A stretch of 64,000 nucleotides of DNA from Alcanivorax sp. DSM 26293 (GCF_900107995.1 NZ_FNUM01000001.1:259695-323694); one strand, 5' to 3'. Shown: positions 12,677 to 21,738, counted from the stretch's first letter. The notes: generated from the letters alone by a model not told the origin. A program made the numbers and translations.

Positions 12677-13411
12677 ATGCCTACTATTAACAATACAATT
12701 ACAGCTTTACTGATAGTGTCGCTCACATTTTCACTCAACGCCTGCGTGCAAATCGCAGCCACAGCACCAAAGGTTGATGAAAATTATGATGGAAAGTTTG
12801 GTTATGTGATGGGATCTGTCGGGGGACACCCCTGGGACCAGGACATAAAGGTCTTCTTTGCTCAAGAACTCACCAACACTCAACCCCTGATCATCACACG
12901 AAAGATGGGGAAACCTCACTTTATTAAGCAGTGCGGTGATGGTAGCAGTCACGAGAAAACCTATGCACGCGCCTATCTAGTAAAAGCTCCAGTGGGTGAA
13001 TACTTTTTCTCAAGCTATCACATGAAGGTAGCCACAGGAATTTTCCATACTGCGGGCCCCTACAACCGCCTCCCCTATTCTTCAACGTTTGAGGTTGAAG
13101 AAAACACTATTACTTATATCGGCCGTTTTACCGGGACGTTATCTTTCAAGGAAGGAACAAAGGCCCCATCTGCTGAAAATGTAAAGCAACTATATGTCTC
13201 AGTAGCAGACAAATATGATGATGACCTTGCCATGGTCAAACAGCTTTCTAGCGTTGAATATCGATATATGAATCTGGCATTTCCACAGAGCCTCCCTATT
13301 AAAAAATCAATTGTCGAGCCAAAGATTCCGTTTCTCAAGCAAGAAGATGTGGACCAGACAATCGGCTCGGAGGACTGTTCGATTGAAAAAATGGAAATCA
13401 ATAACGGGTAA
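12677..13411 (+). CDS. Hypothetical exported lipoprotein, AT-rich
   Basis: A 244-residue protein with a lipoprotein signal peptide: a hydrophobic stretch ends in the lipobox SLNAC (Cys about 22). The mature part has two further Cys (IKQCGDG and SEDCSIEK). Its gene is visibly AT-richer than its neighbours, with codons such as ATA, TCA and AAA, suggesting horizontal acquisition. I do not recognise the family; a DUF2846-like outer-membrane lipoprotein is possible but unproven. A GGAAGGGAAG stretch upstream could serve as ribosome-binding site. Confidence 0.7.
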   Translation: MPTINNTITALLIVSLTFSLNACVQIAATAPKVDENYDGKFGYVMGSVGGHPWDQDIKVFFAQELTNTQPLIITRKMGKPHFIKQCGDGSSHEKTYARAYLVKAPVGEYFFSSYHMKVATGIFHTAGPYNRLPYSSTFEVEENTITYIGRFTGTLSFKEGTKAPSAENVKQLYVSVADKYDDDLAMVKQLSSVEYRYMNLAFPQSLPIKKSIVEPKIPFLKQEDVDQTIGSEDCSIEKMEINNG

Positions 13412-14171
13412 CATCATCGAGGCATGAGCCCGAAGGCGGGCAAACCTGTGTTTTCAACAGCCTTTGAGCACTGGGGGCAGGACCTTAATTCGTGCATAAA
13501 AACGTGACATTTAAGACCTGCCCCAAACCAATACACCAAGCCAGGGCAACATTAAAATTTCAAGCTAGGACACCCATAACTTTATATCGCCAAATGCCTC
13601 AACCCGTCACCAGTCAATCCGAGCCAGCCCCCTTTTGGCTTCATGGCTGAGCTTATACCTCATCCCTTCCCAATCCGTTCTGGATGTCCTTCAGCAGCCC
13701 CGCAGGGCGTGCCGCTCCGTTTCGCTGCTCGCAATATAGCGCGGATCAATGCCATTTCCCGAGCGCCTTCCTTCTCTCGCAACTGGCACTCACGGATAAG
13801 CTCACGCACCACTTCACGCAGACGCCCATACGATTTAGTAGCATAAAATCCGCAGACAAGGAGGAAAACGTCGCTCGTCTAGCTATAAATGCAGAGGGAG
13901 TACGACGTGTCGGCCAGTGAGACAGGTTGATAACGCGCCCGGGACGCGGTTGGCTCTTTGCTAATCCATGACCCCGGCGTGCGGACCTTGCGGACAGCCA
14001 CACATCAGCCAACAACCAACAGATCCGTAGCAGGTCTGCCAAGCTGTGGGTGTTCTGTTGTTCTTGGTTGCTGTCCGCTACGCAGGCAGCGTAATGTTGT
14101 CAAAATTCATCAAGTCAGTGGGTCCAACTCCAGGGTAGGTCACCCTGGACAAGCAGAGAGGTCGCTCATTA
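13412..14171. other. 760-bp gene-poor, degenerate region
   Basis: It contains (i) an imperfect inverted repeat at about 13471-13527, GGGGGCAGGACCTTAA facing TTTAAGACCTGCCCC, of the GGGG-CAGGTCTT type I associate with Y1/REP-associated transposase relics; (ii) a minus-strand frame open over 13660-13878, with coding-like text such as GRLREVVRELIRECQLREKE but no start codon, possibly a gene fragment; (iii) 13930-14171, in which I recognise nothing except the likely promoter region of the amidoligase gene. No transposase is present. Confidence 0.45.
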
Positions 14172-15146
14172 ATGGATGCTTACAGTTCCCGGTTGGAATC
14201 ACTGAATGCACTGAAAAATACCGCAGGAAAAGTCCGCACTGTGGGCTTCGAGCTTGAGTTCTCCGGCATTGCATTCCGCGATACCGCCCGCGTGGTGTGC
14301 GATACGCTCAATGGAAAAGTGACAGACGAAACCGCCGCGGAAGTATGTGTAAAAACCGATTACGGTGATTTCAATGTCGAGCTCGACTGGGATTTTCTCA
14401 AGACTATGGCGGCCAACGCGGGCAAGGCCGTGGATGAGCTGCTGCATCCGTTGTCAAAGGCCGCAGAGCTCCTGGTACCCGTCGAAGTGGTGTGCCCGCC
14501 ACTGCCCGTCACATCACTGCATATACTTGACGATCTGGTCGAGGCGCTGCGCAAGGCCGGCGCAAACGGTACCGAAGAATCATTGATTGCGGCCTACGGC
14601 GTGCATATCAATACGGAAATTCCGGCACTGGATGCGCCCACCATTCACCGTTACCTGCGCGCGTTCGTGTTGCTCCAGTGGTGGCAGGTCGAGGCCAACG
14701 ATGTCAACCTGGCAAGACGGATCAGCCCTTACATCGACTTGTTCGAAGAGTCCTATATCAAGGTCCTGCTGACGCGAGAGGCCCCGGATATCAATACCCT
14801 GATCGACGATTATCTTGAGCATAACCCCAGCCGCAACCGTGCACTGGACATGCTGCCCCTGTTTGCCGAAATCGATGCCGACCGTGTTCGCGACACTGTC
14901 GATGACGCGAAGATCAAATCACGGCCGACCTTTCATTACCGATTGCCCAATTGCCAGATTGACGACCCGCAATGGAGCCTCGCGTCCTCCTGGATACGCT
15001 GGTGTCGGGTTGAACAACTCGCCAACGACGACGCCTCGCTCCATCAGCTGGGCGACGAATTCCTGGCCGCAGACAGACCGCTGCTTGGTGTAGATCGCGG
15101 CGCCTGGGTGAAAAGGATAGCCCGATGGATGGAAAACCACGCATAG
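14172..15146 (+). CDS. Putative amidoligase (PF12224-like, glutamine-synthetase fold)
   Basis: A 324-residue protein. The opening TVGFELEFSGI carries the ExE metal-binding pair typical of the amidoligase_2 family, a COOH-NH2 ligase branch with a glutamine-synthetase-like fold. Further family-like elements are VELDWDF (about 73-79) and AYGVHINTEIP (about 139-149), whose His and Glu would complete the active site. It probably forms an amide between a carboxylate and an amine using ATP; the substrate is unknown. An AGAGAGG sequence precedes the start. The next gene overlaps it by 22 bp, so they are likely coupled. Confidence 0.8.
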   Translation: MDAYSSRLESLNALKNTAGKVRTVGFELEFSGIAFRDTARVVCDTLNGKVTDETAAEVCVKTDYGDFNVELDWDFLKTMAANAGKAVDELLHPLSKAAELLVPVEVVCPPLPVTSLHILDDLVEALRKAGANGTEESLIAAYGVHINTEIPALDAPTIHRYLRAFVLLQWWQVEANDVNLARRISPYIDLFEESYIKVLLTREAPDINTLIDDYLEHNPSRNRALDMLPLFAEIDADRVRDTVDDAKIKSRPTFHYRLPNCQIDDPQWSLASSWIRWCRVEQLANDDASLHQLGDEFLAADRPLLGVDRGAWVKRIARWMENHA

Positions 15147-15808
15147 GAGTGACCGGCAACCACCGTCGCTGGGCGCCGGCCTGGTGGTGTACGGCGCTGG
15201 CATTACGCCTGTGCGGTGCTGTTCCTCAACGCATTTCGGTTGATCATCCGTGGCAGGGGGCGCCGCCGGATGCACTGGTGATCGGTGGCGGCAACGACAT
15301 CAGTCCGGAGCATTACGGTGGTGAAGTCGATGCCAGGGTCAAGCTCGATCCTGAACGAGACACACTGGAAATCGAATGGATTCGGTACGCGCTGAAACAC
15401 GGCATCCCCATGATTGGCATATGCCGCGGTGCGCAACTGATCAACACCGTCCTCGGCGGCACCCTTCACAATGATATCCGCCATATTCGCCGTCTGACCT
15501 ACAACCGCCCCGGGCTGCTGCCGACAAAACAGGTCTGGCTCGAACCCGATTCCAGACTCGCCCACATCACCGGCAAGACCAAGCTCCGCGTCAACAGCCT
15601 GCACCATCAGGCCGTGGAACGGCCCGCCGACGCCCTGCACCGCACAGGCTGGGATCTGGACAAGATCACCCAGGCCATTGAGCCCACCGACAATGCCCCC
15701 ATCATCGGCGTCCAGTGGCACCCTGAATACATGATCTACCTGCGGTCACAATTCAGGATCTTCCACTGGTTGGTGGACAATGCACGCAATCGATTAACCC
15801 AGCCTTGA
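15125..15808 (+). CDS. Class I glutamine-amidotransferase-like hydrolase (peptidase C26 / PuuD-like)
   Basis: A 227-residue protein with the nucleophile elbow GICRGAQLIN (Cys about 101) and the His-Glu of the triad in VQWHPEYM, diagnostic of gamma-glutamyl-gamma-aminobutyrate hydrolase-like enzymes. The N-terminal ALVIGGGNDISPEHYG also fits this family. It probably cleaves a gamma-glutamyl amide or supplies ammonia. The ATG at 15125 lies inside the amidoligase gene. Pairing of such a hydrolase with a PF12224 amidoligase implies a make-and-break cycle on one small molecule; the compound is unknown. Confidence 0.85.
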   Translation: MDGKPRIGVTGNHRRWAPAWWCTALALRLCGAVPQRISVDHPWQGAPPDALVIGGGNDISPEHYGGEVDARVKLDPERDTLEIEWIRYALKHGIPMIGICRGAQLINTVLGGTLHNDIRHIRRLTYNRPGLLPTKQVWLEPDSRLAHITGKTKLRVNSLHHQAVERPADALHRTGWDLDKITQAIEPTDNAPIIGVQWHPEYMIYLRSQFRIFHWLVDNARNRLTQP

Positions 15809-15897
15809 TAGGGAAATACAGAGTGAATAATGGGCGAGGTTTCACTCGCGCTGGTAGTGGATTGACGCATGGGGCAGCTCCCCAAGAGAGACATCGC

Positions 15898-16551
15898 TCA
15901 GGTGCGGGAAGGAAACACCACCACATCATCGCCCTCCTGCCATACCGGTAGCTTGATCATGGTTTGCATAAAAAGTGGGTGCTCCAACCAGCGCTGTAAC
16001 CACCGCTGCAGATTCGGGTAAGGCAGCTGGCCAAACACATCGCGATCGACATGGGCGAATTGGCGGACAAACGGCATAACACCAATATCCGCGATGGTTG
16101 GGTCATCCCCGAGCAGGTAAGCATTTCTCTCCAACAACGCCTCCAGAACCTGAAGAAAGGCCTCTCCTCGTTGCCGATACTCGGTCTGCGTCACGTCAAC
16201 ATGGCGGTCGGCGTATTTATAACGGTCCAGCCAGTGCTTGAACTCGTTATCGTTTTGCTCAATCAGCGCATTCGCCTGATCCAGGATCGTTGCGTCTAAC
16301 AGCCCTTGTGGATCCTGCTGCTCAAGCGCCCACACCATGATGTCCCGGCTTTCATCTATCACAGCCCCATCCGCCAGCCGCAACACAGGCACGGTGCCTT
16401 TCGGGCTGATTGCCAGCATTTGCGCAGGCTTGTTTTTCAGGGTTACTTCCCGCAGCTCAACGTGCAGACCCGCGAACAACACCGCCAGGCGGGCCCGCAT
16501 GGCATAGGGGCAGCGACGAAAGGAATACAGACAATCCAATGAGATCGTCAT
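15898..16551 (-). CDS. Glutathione S-transferase family protein
   Basis: A 217-residue protein with the N-terminal thioredoxin-fold domain (LYSFRRCPYAMRARLAV, then KGTVPVLRLADGAVIDESRDI with the cis-Pro and the Glu-Ser that bind glutathione) and an all-helical C-terminal domain containing the N-capping-like ADIGVMPFVRQFA. The CPYA motif suggests a Cys-type (omega/beta-like) enzyme able to do thiol reduction rather than classical conjugation; this is inference. It is a single gene facing away from the CBS gene. Confidence 0.88.
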   Translation of the reverse strand: MTISLDCLYSFRRCPYAMRARLAVLFAGLHVELREVTLKNKPAQMLAISPKGTVPVLRLADGAVIDESRDIMVWALEQQDPQGLLDATILDQANALIEQNDNEFKHWLDRYKYADRHVDVTQTEYRQRGEAFLQVLEALLERNAYLLGDDPTIADIGVMPFVRQFAHVDRDVFGQLPYPNLQRWLQRWLEHPLFMQTMIKLPVWQEGDDVVVFPSRT

Positions 16552-16924
16552 AGGAATACTTCACAACTGAACCGGGGGTGTAATTCCGCAACGGGGCGAC
16601 CGGTATTTCTGCACATCGCGAAATGGTTGTCGATGGACGCAACTCATCAGGTGCGCACTGGGGCAGAATACTATTTAAGGGGCGCCCCGTCCCGATAGTC
16701 TGGATCGATCACGATGTTTTGGGTGTTCTCTTCTTTGGCCGCAATGTTCCGGGAGAAATCCTTATTGTTGATAAACAGGAGGGGTAAGCGGCAGCTCCCT
16801 TTCCCTGAAGCCGGAAAACCCACTCCCCATTGTTGGCATGGTTCCCGCAGTAATCCAATGCAGCAGTCAGCAAAAACGCTGGCAGAAATGTTGTCGTTTC
16901 CCGGCAAGCAAAGAGAGGTAACCC
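16552..16924. other. Intergenic region with a possible small minus-strand reading frame
   Basis: A 373-bp gap between the GST and CBS genes. A 78-codon minus-strand frame (16671-16907) ends in coding-like text (LPLLFINNKDFSRNIAAKEE onward), but its first part is not convincing and I recognise no family. It could be a small gene or a 3' gene remnant. The start of the CBS gene has an AGAGAGG ribosome-binding site. Confidence 0.3.
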
Positions 16925-17344
16925 ATGAATTCTGTCTCGATCAAAGACCTGATGTGTACCCGTTTTGCGGCGATCCACCCGGAGATGCCGGTGGTGGAGG
17001 CGTCCAGCAAGCTGATCAAACTGGATATGCTTGGCAGCCCGGTCACCGACAAGGCCGGTACCCTGGTGGGCTGGATCAGCGAGCGTGAATGCCTGCAGGC
17101 CGCACTACAGGTGGTCTACCACAACCAGCGCGTGGCCACGGTGAGAGACCTGATGCAGACCGAAGTTCTGACCGTATCGCTGGACGATGAGGTGCTGGGG
17201 CTGGCCCAGCAGATGCTGGCCGCCAAGCCCAAGATCTACCCGGTGGTGGATAGCACCAACAAGGTGGTCGGCGTGATCAGCCGCCGGCATATTCTGACTA
17301 TGCTGGATCAGAAGTTGGCGGAGTTGAGCAGGAAAGTTGGGTAA
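16925..17344 (+). CDS. Tandem CBS-domain protein
   Basis: A 139-residue protein made of one CBS pair: the first repeat spans about 8-60 (KDLMCTRFAAIHPEMPVVEA ... GSPVTDKAGTLVGWISERE) and the second about 78-130 (VRDLMQTEVLTVSLDDEVLG ... YPVVDSTNKVVGVISRRHIL). Stand-alone CBS pairs bind adenine nucleotides such as AMP or ATP and act as sensors; the partner is not evident from the neighbours. Single gene, cytosolic. Confidence 0.9.
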   Translation: MNSVSIKDLMCTRFAAIHPEMPVVEASSKLIKLDMLGSPVTDKAGTLVGWISERECLQAALQVVYHNQRVATVRDLMQTEVLTVSLDDEVLGLAQQMLAAKPKIYPVVDSTNKVVGVISRRHILTMLDQKLAELSRKVG

Positions 17345-17524
17345 TCTGGCTTTTTTCCTCTTTTCTAGGGCGCCGTGACAACCCTTCTTCGCACTAGATT
17401 AGTGCATAGCCCTCGGGCGGCTACCGCCTTTGGCGATTTCGGTAATTGGCAGGATTTGCCCGTTGGTCACCGCCGTATTCGTCATGCAAGCATAGCTCCA
17501 ACGAAAAGGGAGATAACCAGCGGA
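17345..17524. other. Short gap with a half REP unit
   Basis: Convergent gap between the CBS gene and dbpA. Around 17484-17505 the sequence CATGCAAGCATAGCTCCAAC matches one arm of the repeats at 36811-36877 and 6672-6753, but the opposing arm is missing. It looks like a decayed or single REP unit. No terminator was found. Confidence 0.4.
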
Positions 17525-18904
17525 CTAAAGCTTCTTCACCCGCCGATTCTTGCCCTTGATCTTGCCACGCATTAATCGCTGCAGTGCCAGGTCGGCGCTA
17601 TCGCGCTCGATGGCTACGTAGGCCTGGTAGTCGGTGACGGTGATCTTGCCCACCTGGTTGCCGGGGATGCCCGCGTCGCCGGTGAGAGCGCCGAGAATAT
17701 CGCCGGGCCGCAGCTTGTCCTTGCGGCCAGCGCCGATGCACAGGGTTACCGTGGGCGGCAGCATGGGCTCGCCGGCGCGAGGTTTCAGGCTGGACACCGG
17801 GTGCCAGTTGAGTGTTTCGCCCTGCAGTTCTTCAATGGCCATGGCCCGGCGGCTTTCACGGGGCGCCACCAGGTTGATGGCCAGGCCCTTCTCCCCCGCC
17901 CGGCCAGTGCGGCCGACCCGGTGAATGTGGGTCTGCGGGTCGTGGGACAGTTCCGCGTTGATGACAATGTCCAGGCTGTCGATATCCAGCCCTCTTGCGG
18001 CCACGTCCGTGGCGACCAGTACAGACAGACTTCGGTTGGCGAACAGGGTGAGCACTTCATCCCGCTCGCGCTGCTCCAGGTCGCTGTTCAGGGCTCGGGC
18101 GGCCAGGCCCTGCCGGCAGAGCTGGCTGACCACATCCTGGCACTGCTGCTTGGTGACACAGAACACCACGCAGCTGGTGGGCCGGAAGCAGGCAATGGCG
18201 TCGGCAACGGCTTCGTAGCGTTGCATGGGCTCCACTTCGTAGAAACGCTGCTCGATGCGGGTGTTGTCGTGCATGGCCGCCACTTCCACATGCTCCGGGT
18301 CACGCATGAAGGTTTCTGCCAGCTGCTTGATGCCCGCCGGGTAAGTGGCGGAGAACAGCAGGGTCTGGCGACGGGCCGGAGTCTGGCGAATCACTTCCGC
18401 AATATCATCGAAGAAGCCCATGTCGAGCATGCGGTCCGCTTCGTCCAGCACCAGGGTGTTGAGCCCGTCGAGGCTGAGCGTGCCTTTGCTCAGGTGCTTG
18501 AGGATGCGCCCGGGTGTGCCCACCACCACCTGGGCACCATGCTCCAGGGAGCCGATTTGCGGGCCGATGGGCTGGCCGCCGCAGAGGGTCAGCACCTTGA
18601 TGTTGCCGGCACCCCGGGCCAGACGACGAATCTCGGCAGCCACCTGGTCTGCCAGCTCCCGCGTGGGGCAAAGCACCAAGGCCTGGCAGCCGTAGTAGCG
18701 CAGGTTGAGTGGGTGCAGCAGAGCGATGCCGAAGGCAGCCGTTTTGCCGCTGCCGGTGCTGGCCTGGGCAATCACATCCCGGCCTTTCAGCAGGGGCGGC
18801 AGGCTGGCCGCCTGTACCGGTGTCATGGCCGTATAGCCCAGTGTGTCCAGGTTGGCGAGCATGTCGCTGCTCAGTGGCAGGGAGGAAAACAGGGAATCAG
18901 TCAC
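17525..18904 (-). CDS. dbpA: ATP-dependent RNA helicase DbpA
   Basis: A DEAD-box helicase that remodels 23S rRNA during large-subunit assembly. Motifs: Q-motif region YTAMTPVQAASL, ASTGSGKTAAF (I), PTRELADQ (Ia), VLDEADRMLDMGF (II, DEAD), LFSATYP (III), VATDVAARGLDI and HRVGRTGRAGEKG (VI). The C-terminal RNA-recognition domain (PTVTLCIGAGRKDKLRPGDI onward) is the DbpA hairpin-92 binding module. I choose the GTG at 18904 (VTDSLFSSLPLS), giving 459 residues as in known DbpA proteins. The region upstream of it is not family-like. Confidence 0.93.
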   Translation of the reverse strand: MTDSLFSSLPLSSDMLANLDTLGYTAMTPVQAASLPPLLKGRDVIAQASTGSGKTAAFGIALLHPLNLRYYGCQALVLCPTRELADQVAAEIRRLARGAGNIKVLTLCGGQPIGPQIGSLEHGAQVVVGTPGRILKHLSKGTLSLDGLNTLVLDEADRMLDMGFFDDIAEVIRQTPARRQTLLFSATYPAGIKQLAETFMRDPEHVEVAAMHDNTRIEQRFYEVEPMQRYEAVADAIACFRPTSCVVFCVTKQQCQDVVSQLCRQGLAARALNSDLEQRERDEVLTLFANRSLSVLVATDVAARGLDIDSLDIVINAELSHDPQTHIHRVGRTGRAGEKGLAINLVAPRESRRAMAIEELQGETLNWHPVSSLKPRAGEPMLPPTVTLCIGAGRKDKLRPGDILGALTGDAGIPGNQVGKITVTDYQAYVAIERDSADLALQRLMRGKIKGKNRRVKKL

Positions 18905-19363
18905 GTCAGGGCCCGGGTGGCAGAAAATCAGGGGTGCAGTGTACCAACTGTTGGGCGGGGGGCGATGGATTTCATGGCGGGTTTGGTTTTTAGCGGCAGA
19001 AGGCTCGGCATCTCGCTTTGTGAGCCAGGCGCCAACGTGTTTGGCGCGGGGTAGTCGCCGTATCAAAAAAACAGGGTGGACAAGCCGGGCGTTGTCATTT
19101 TAGTCTTGTAAACACTTGTTCACGCACAAGTGTGCACATTTATGCTGCCCCGATTGTATGCCTTGACGGGCATTCCGTTGGGATTGCGTAAAGCAGGTTG
19201 GTCAGCTCGCCCTGCACAGGCGGATACTGACATTGACCCTGATACGCGCTACCACAACTGAACAGACAAAACGGACGATGGCGGGCCGCCCTTGCTGCCC
19301 GTCGCCAGCCTGGTCCGCCAGGCGAGCAACACCTCATAAAATGACAACGAACGAGGAACCGTT
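18905..19363. other. dbpA-desaturase operon intergenic region
   Basis: A divergent 459-bp gap. It holds the 22-bp inverted repeat at 19112-19133 (listed separately) and presumably the promoters of dbpA and the desaturase operon. I could not identify a convincing -35/-10 pair. No coding sequence is supported here. Confidence 0.5.
19112..19133. promoter_or_regulatory. Operator-like palindrome upstream of the desaturase operon
   Basis: The perfect 8-bp arms ACACTTGT (19112-19119) and ACAAGTGT (19126-19133) are separated by 6 bases, about 230 bp ahead of the reductase start. The size and place suit a TetR-type regulator such as the acyl-CoA-responsive DesT, which controls the homologous desCB pair in Pseudomonas. 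Binding is inference; no TetR gene is adjacent here. Confidence 0.5.
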
Positions 19364-20482
19364 ATGCGTCAACCCGCCCAGCCCGAGCCAGGTGCGTCAC
19401 CCTCTATCTGGTCTCGTCTGAGTACCATCACCGATTACTTTGCCTGGCCCCTGCGCACCTCCCATTATCTGGAGCTGGTGAATCCGCTGTGGACCACCCA
19501 CAAGCTGCAGGCCAGGGTGGTCAAGGTATGGGATGAAACCAAGGATGCCCGCACCCTGACCCTGCGCCCCGGCCTGAACTGGCGGGGCCACCGTGCCGGT
19601 CAGCATGTGCGGGTAGGGATTCCCGCCAACGGCAAGCATTACACCCGCACCTACACCATCTCCTCCCCGCCGGAGCGGGAGGACGACTGCTTCACCATCA
19701 CCGTGAAGGCCATCGACAAGGGCACCATTTCCCATCACATCGTGCGCAATATCAAGGTGGGCGATTACCTGCCCATCGGCTTGCCCCAGGGGGACTTTTA
19801 CCTGCCTGACGCCCAGCCGATCCAGCCGCTGTTTATCACCGCCGGCAGCGGTATCACGCCAGCTTTCAGCATGGTCAACAGCCTGATTGCCCAGGGGCGC
19901 CTGCCGGATACCCACCATATCCACTATGCGCCCCATGAATTTGATGTGGTGCTGGGCAAGGAACTGAAGGCGATGGATCGCTACAACGATCGCTATCACC
20001 TGCACCTGATTTATAGCCGCGAGGGCGACGACCCGAGCCGCAACCGGTTTTCCGCCGCCCAACTGGATGCACTCTGCCCGGACTGGAAAGAACGGGATGT
20101 GTACGCCTGCGGCCCCCCTTCCCTGCTGGAAGCCATCGAGCAATGCATGGAAGACGCGGGTTGTATCCGCCGGTTGCATGTGGAGCGGTTCCGCGCCCCC
20201 TTTACCGAGGTGCCCGCCGATGCGGTGGGGGGCCGGGTGCGCTTCGCCCAGAGCGATGTGGAAACTGACGGCGACAGCGACACGCCGCTGCTGAAAGCGG
20301 CCGAGGAAGCCGGCATGAACCCGCCCCACGGCTGCCGCATGGGCATCTGCCATACCTGCAACACCACCCTGGTGTCCGGCTGTGTGCGTGACCTGCGTAC
20401 CGGCGAGGTACTGAACGAGGCAGGCAGCATTGTACAGACCTGCATCTGCGCCGCCGCCGGCGATTGCGAACTGGATTTGTGA
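19364..20482 (+). CDS. Ferredoxin/flavin oxidoreductase, electron donor for fatty acid desaturase
   Basis: A 372-residue three-domain reductase. The FAD-binding domain has HYTRTYTISSPPE (RxYS-like), the NAD(P)H domain has FITAGSGITPAFSM and DVYACGPPSLLEA, and the C-terminal plant-type 2Fe-2S domain has HGCRMGICHTCN (C-x4-C-x2-C) with the fourth Cys in IVQTCICAA. It passes electrons from NAD(P)H to the desaturase encoded next, 10 bp downstream, the same order as desC-desB in Pseudomonas. Cytosolic or membrane-peripheral. Confidence 0.9.
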   Translation: MRQPAQPEPGASPSIWSRLSTITDYFAWPLRTSHYLELVNPLWTTHKLQARVVKVWDETKDARTLTLRPGLNWRGHRAGQHVRVGIPANGKHYTRTYTISSPPEREDDCFTITVKAIDKGTISHHIVRNIKVGDYLPIGLPQGDFYLPDAQPIQPLFITAGSGITPAFSMVNSLIAQGRLPDTHHIHYAPHEFDVVLGKELKAMDRYNDRYHLHLIYSREGDDPSRNRFSAAQLDALCPDWKERDVYACGPPSLLEAIEQCMEDAGCIRRLHVERFRAPFTEVPADAVGGRVRFAQSDVETDGDSDTPLLKAAEEAGMNPPHGCRMGICHTCNTTLVSGCVRDLRTGEVLNEAGSIVQTCICAAAGDCELDL

Positions 20483-20492
20483 GGGAACAATA

Positions 20493-21692
20493 ATGAAAAC
20501 CCATCAATACCCGGTCGACCTGACCGACGAGCAGATCGAAGAATTCGGAAACGAGCTGGAAGCCATTCGCAACGAGGTGTTTGATTCCCGCGGCGACCGG
20601 GACCGCGCCTATATCCTCAAGGTTATCAAGACCCAGCGCACCATGGCGGTCAGCGCCCGCTTCATCATTTACCTGTCACTGTTTTTCATCCCCGCCTGGG
20701 GCCATGCGCTGGCCGCCTGGCCGGTGATGCTCACTATCCTGGGGCTGGGCGTGTTCATGCTCGGTATCGCCAAGATTCTGGAAAACATGGAAATCGCCCA
20801 CAACGTGCTGCACGCCCAGTGGGACTGGATGAAGGACCCGGAGATTCAATCCAACACCTGGGAGTGGGACACCATGAGCCCCTCGGACCGCTGGATGCAT
20901 TCCCACAATGTGGTGCATCACACCTGGACCAATGTGCTGGAGAAGGACCTGGATGTGGGCTACGGCATCATGCGGGTAACGCCCATGCAGAAGTGGAAAC
21001 CGGCGTTTCTGTTGCAGCCGATCTATTTCATTCTGCTGATGCTGTTGTTCGAAGAAGGCGTGGCCGTCCATGAGCAAGCCATCGATGACCACCTGAAAGG
21101 CAAGAACAAGCTCAAGGATTTCACGCCGTTGTTAAAACGGATTGGCTACAAGGTATGGCGGCAGGTGGCCAAGGATTACATCGCCTGGCCGCTGGCAGCG
21201 GCGCTGGTGGCGATCCCGATTTCCTTCTACGTGCCCTTCTCGCCGCTGCTGGTGTTCGGGATAGTGGCTGGCGCCAATGCGGTGGCTAACCTGATCCGCA
21301 ATATCTGGGCCTTCACCATTATCTTCTGCGGGCACTTCCCGGCCGGGGCGCACAACTTCACCCTGGAACAGGTGGAAGGCGAAACCCGTGGGCGCTGGTA
21401 TCTGCGCCAGATGCTGGGTTCCTGCAACATCGAGGGTGGCAAGCTGTTCCATATACTGTCCGGTAACCTGTCACACCAGATCGAACACCACCTGTTCCCG
21501 GACATGTGCAGCAACCGCTATCAGGAAGTGGCGCCACGGGTTCGCGCGCTGGCGGATCGCTATGGCATCCCCTACAACAGCGCCTCCCTGTTCCGCCAGT
21601 TCGGCACCACCTGGCTGAACAACCTGCGCCTGGCCTTCCCCGGTGGCGGCGAGCCCTACGAGCCGCGCCGCGAGCAGGCCAGTCAGTCCTGA
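20493..21692 (+). CDS. Membrane acyl (acyl-CoA-type) fatty acid desaturase
   Basis: A 399-residue integral membrane di-iron desaturase starting at the ATG at 20493. The three histidine boxes are HNVLHAQWDW (about 106), HSHNVVHHTW (about 139) and HQIEHHLFPD (about 330), plus GHFPAGAHNF. Hydrophobic segments occur around 50-95 and 215-290. It introduces a double bond into saturated acyl chains; delta-9 acyl-CoA specificity, as for DesB, is inferred from the pairing. It takes electrons from the reductase gene just upstream. Confidence 0.9.
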   Translation: MKTHQYPVDLTDEQIEEFGNELEAIRNEVFDSRGDRDRAYILKVIKTQRTMAVSARFIIYLSLFFIPAWGHALAAWPVMLTILGLGVFMLGIAKILENMEIAHNVLHAQWDWMKDPEIQSNTWEWDTMSPSDRWMHSHNVVHHTWTNVLEKDLDVGYGIMRVTPMQKWKPAFLLQPIYFILLMLLFEEGVAVHEQAIDDHLKGKNKLKDFTPLLKRIGYKVWRQVAKDYIAWPLAAALVAIPISFYVPFSPLLVFGIVAGANAVANLIRNIWAFTIIFCGHFPAGAHNFTLEQVEGETRGRWYLRQMLGSCNIEGGKLFHILSGNLSHQIEHHLFPDMCSNRYQEVAPRVRALADRYGIPYNSASLFRQFGTTWLNNLRLAFPGGGEPYEPRREQASQS

Positions 21693-21700
21693 TGTCGACC

Positions 21701-21738
21701 GCAGGGTGGATTGACGCCTTCCGGCTAATCCACCCTGC
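21701..21738. terminator. Hairpin after the desaturase operon
   Basis: The perfect 12-bp arms GCAGGGTGGATT (21701-21712) and AATCCACCCTGC (21727-21738) have a 14-base loop, 9 bp after the desaturase stop. No long T tract follows, so it could be an intergenic repeat that also stops transcription. Confidence 0.55.

Noticed and set aside
17801-19054. 417-codon plus-strand frame opposite dbpA
   Set aside because: Shadow of dbpA; the DEAD-box motifs on the minus strand decide the coding strand.
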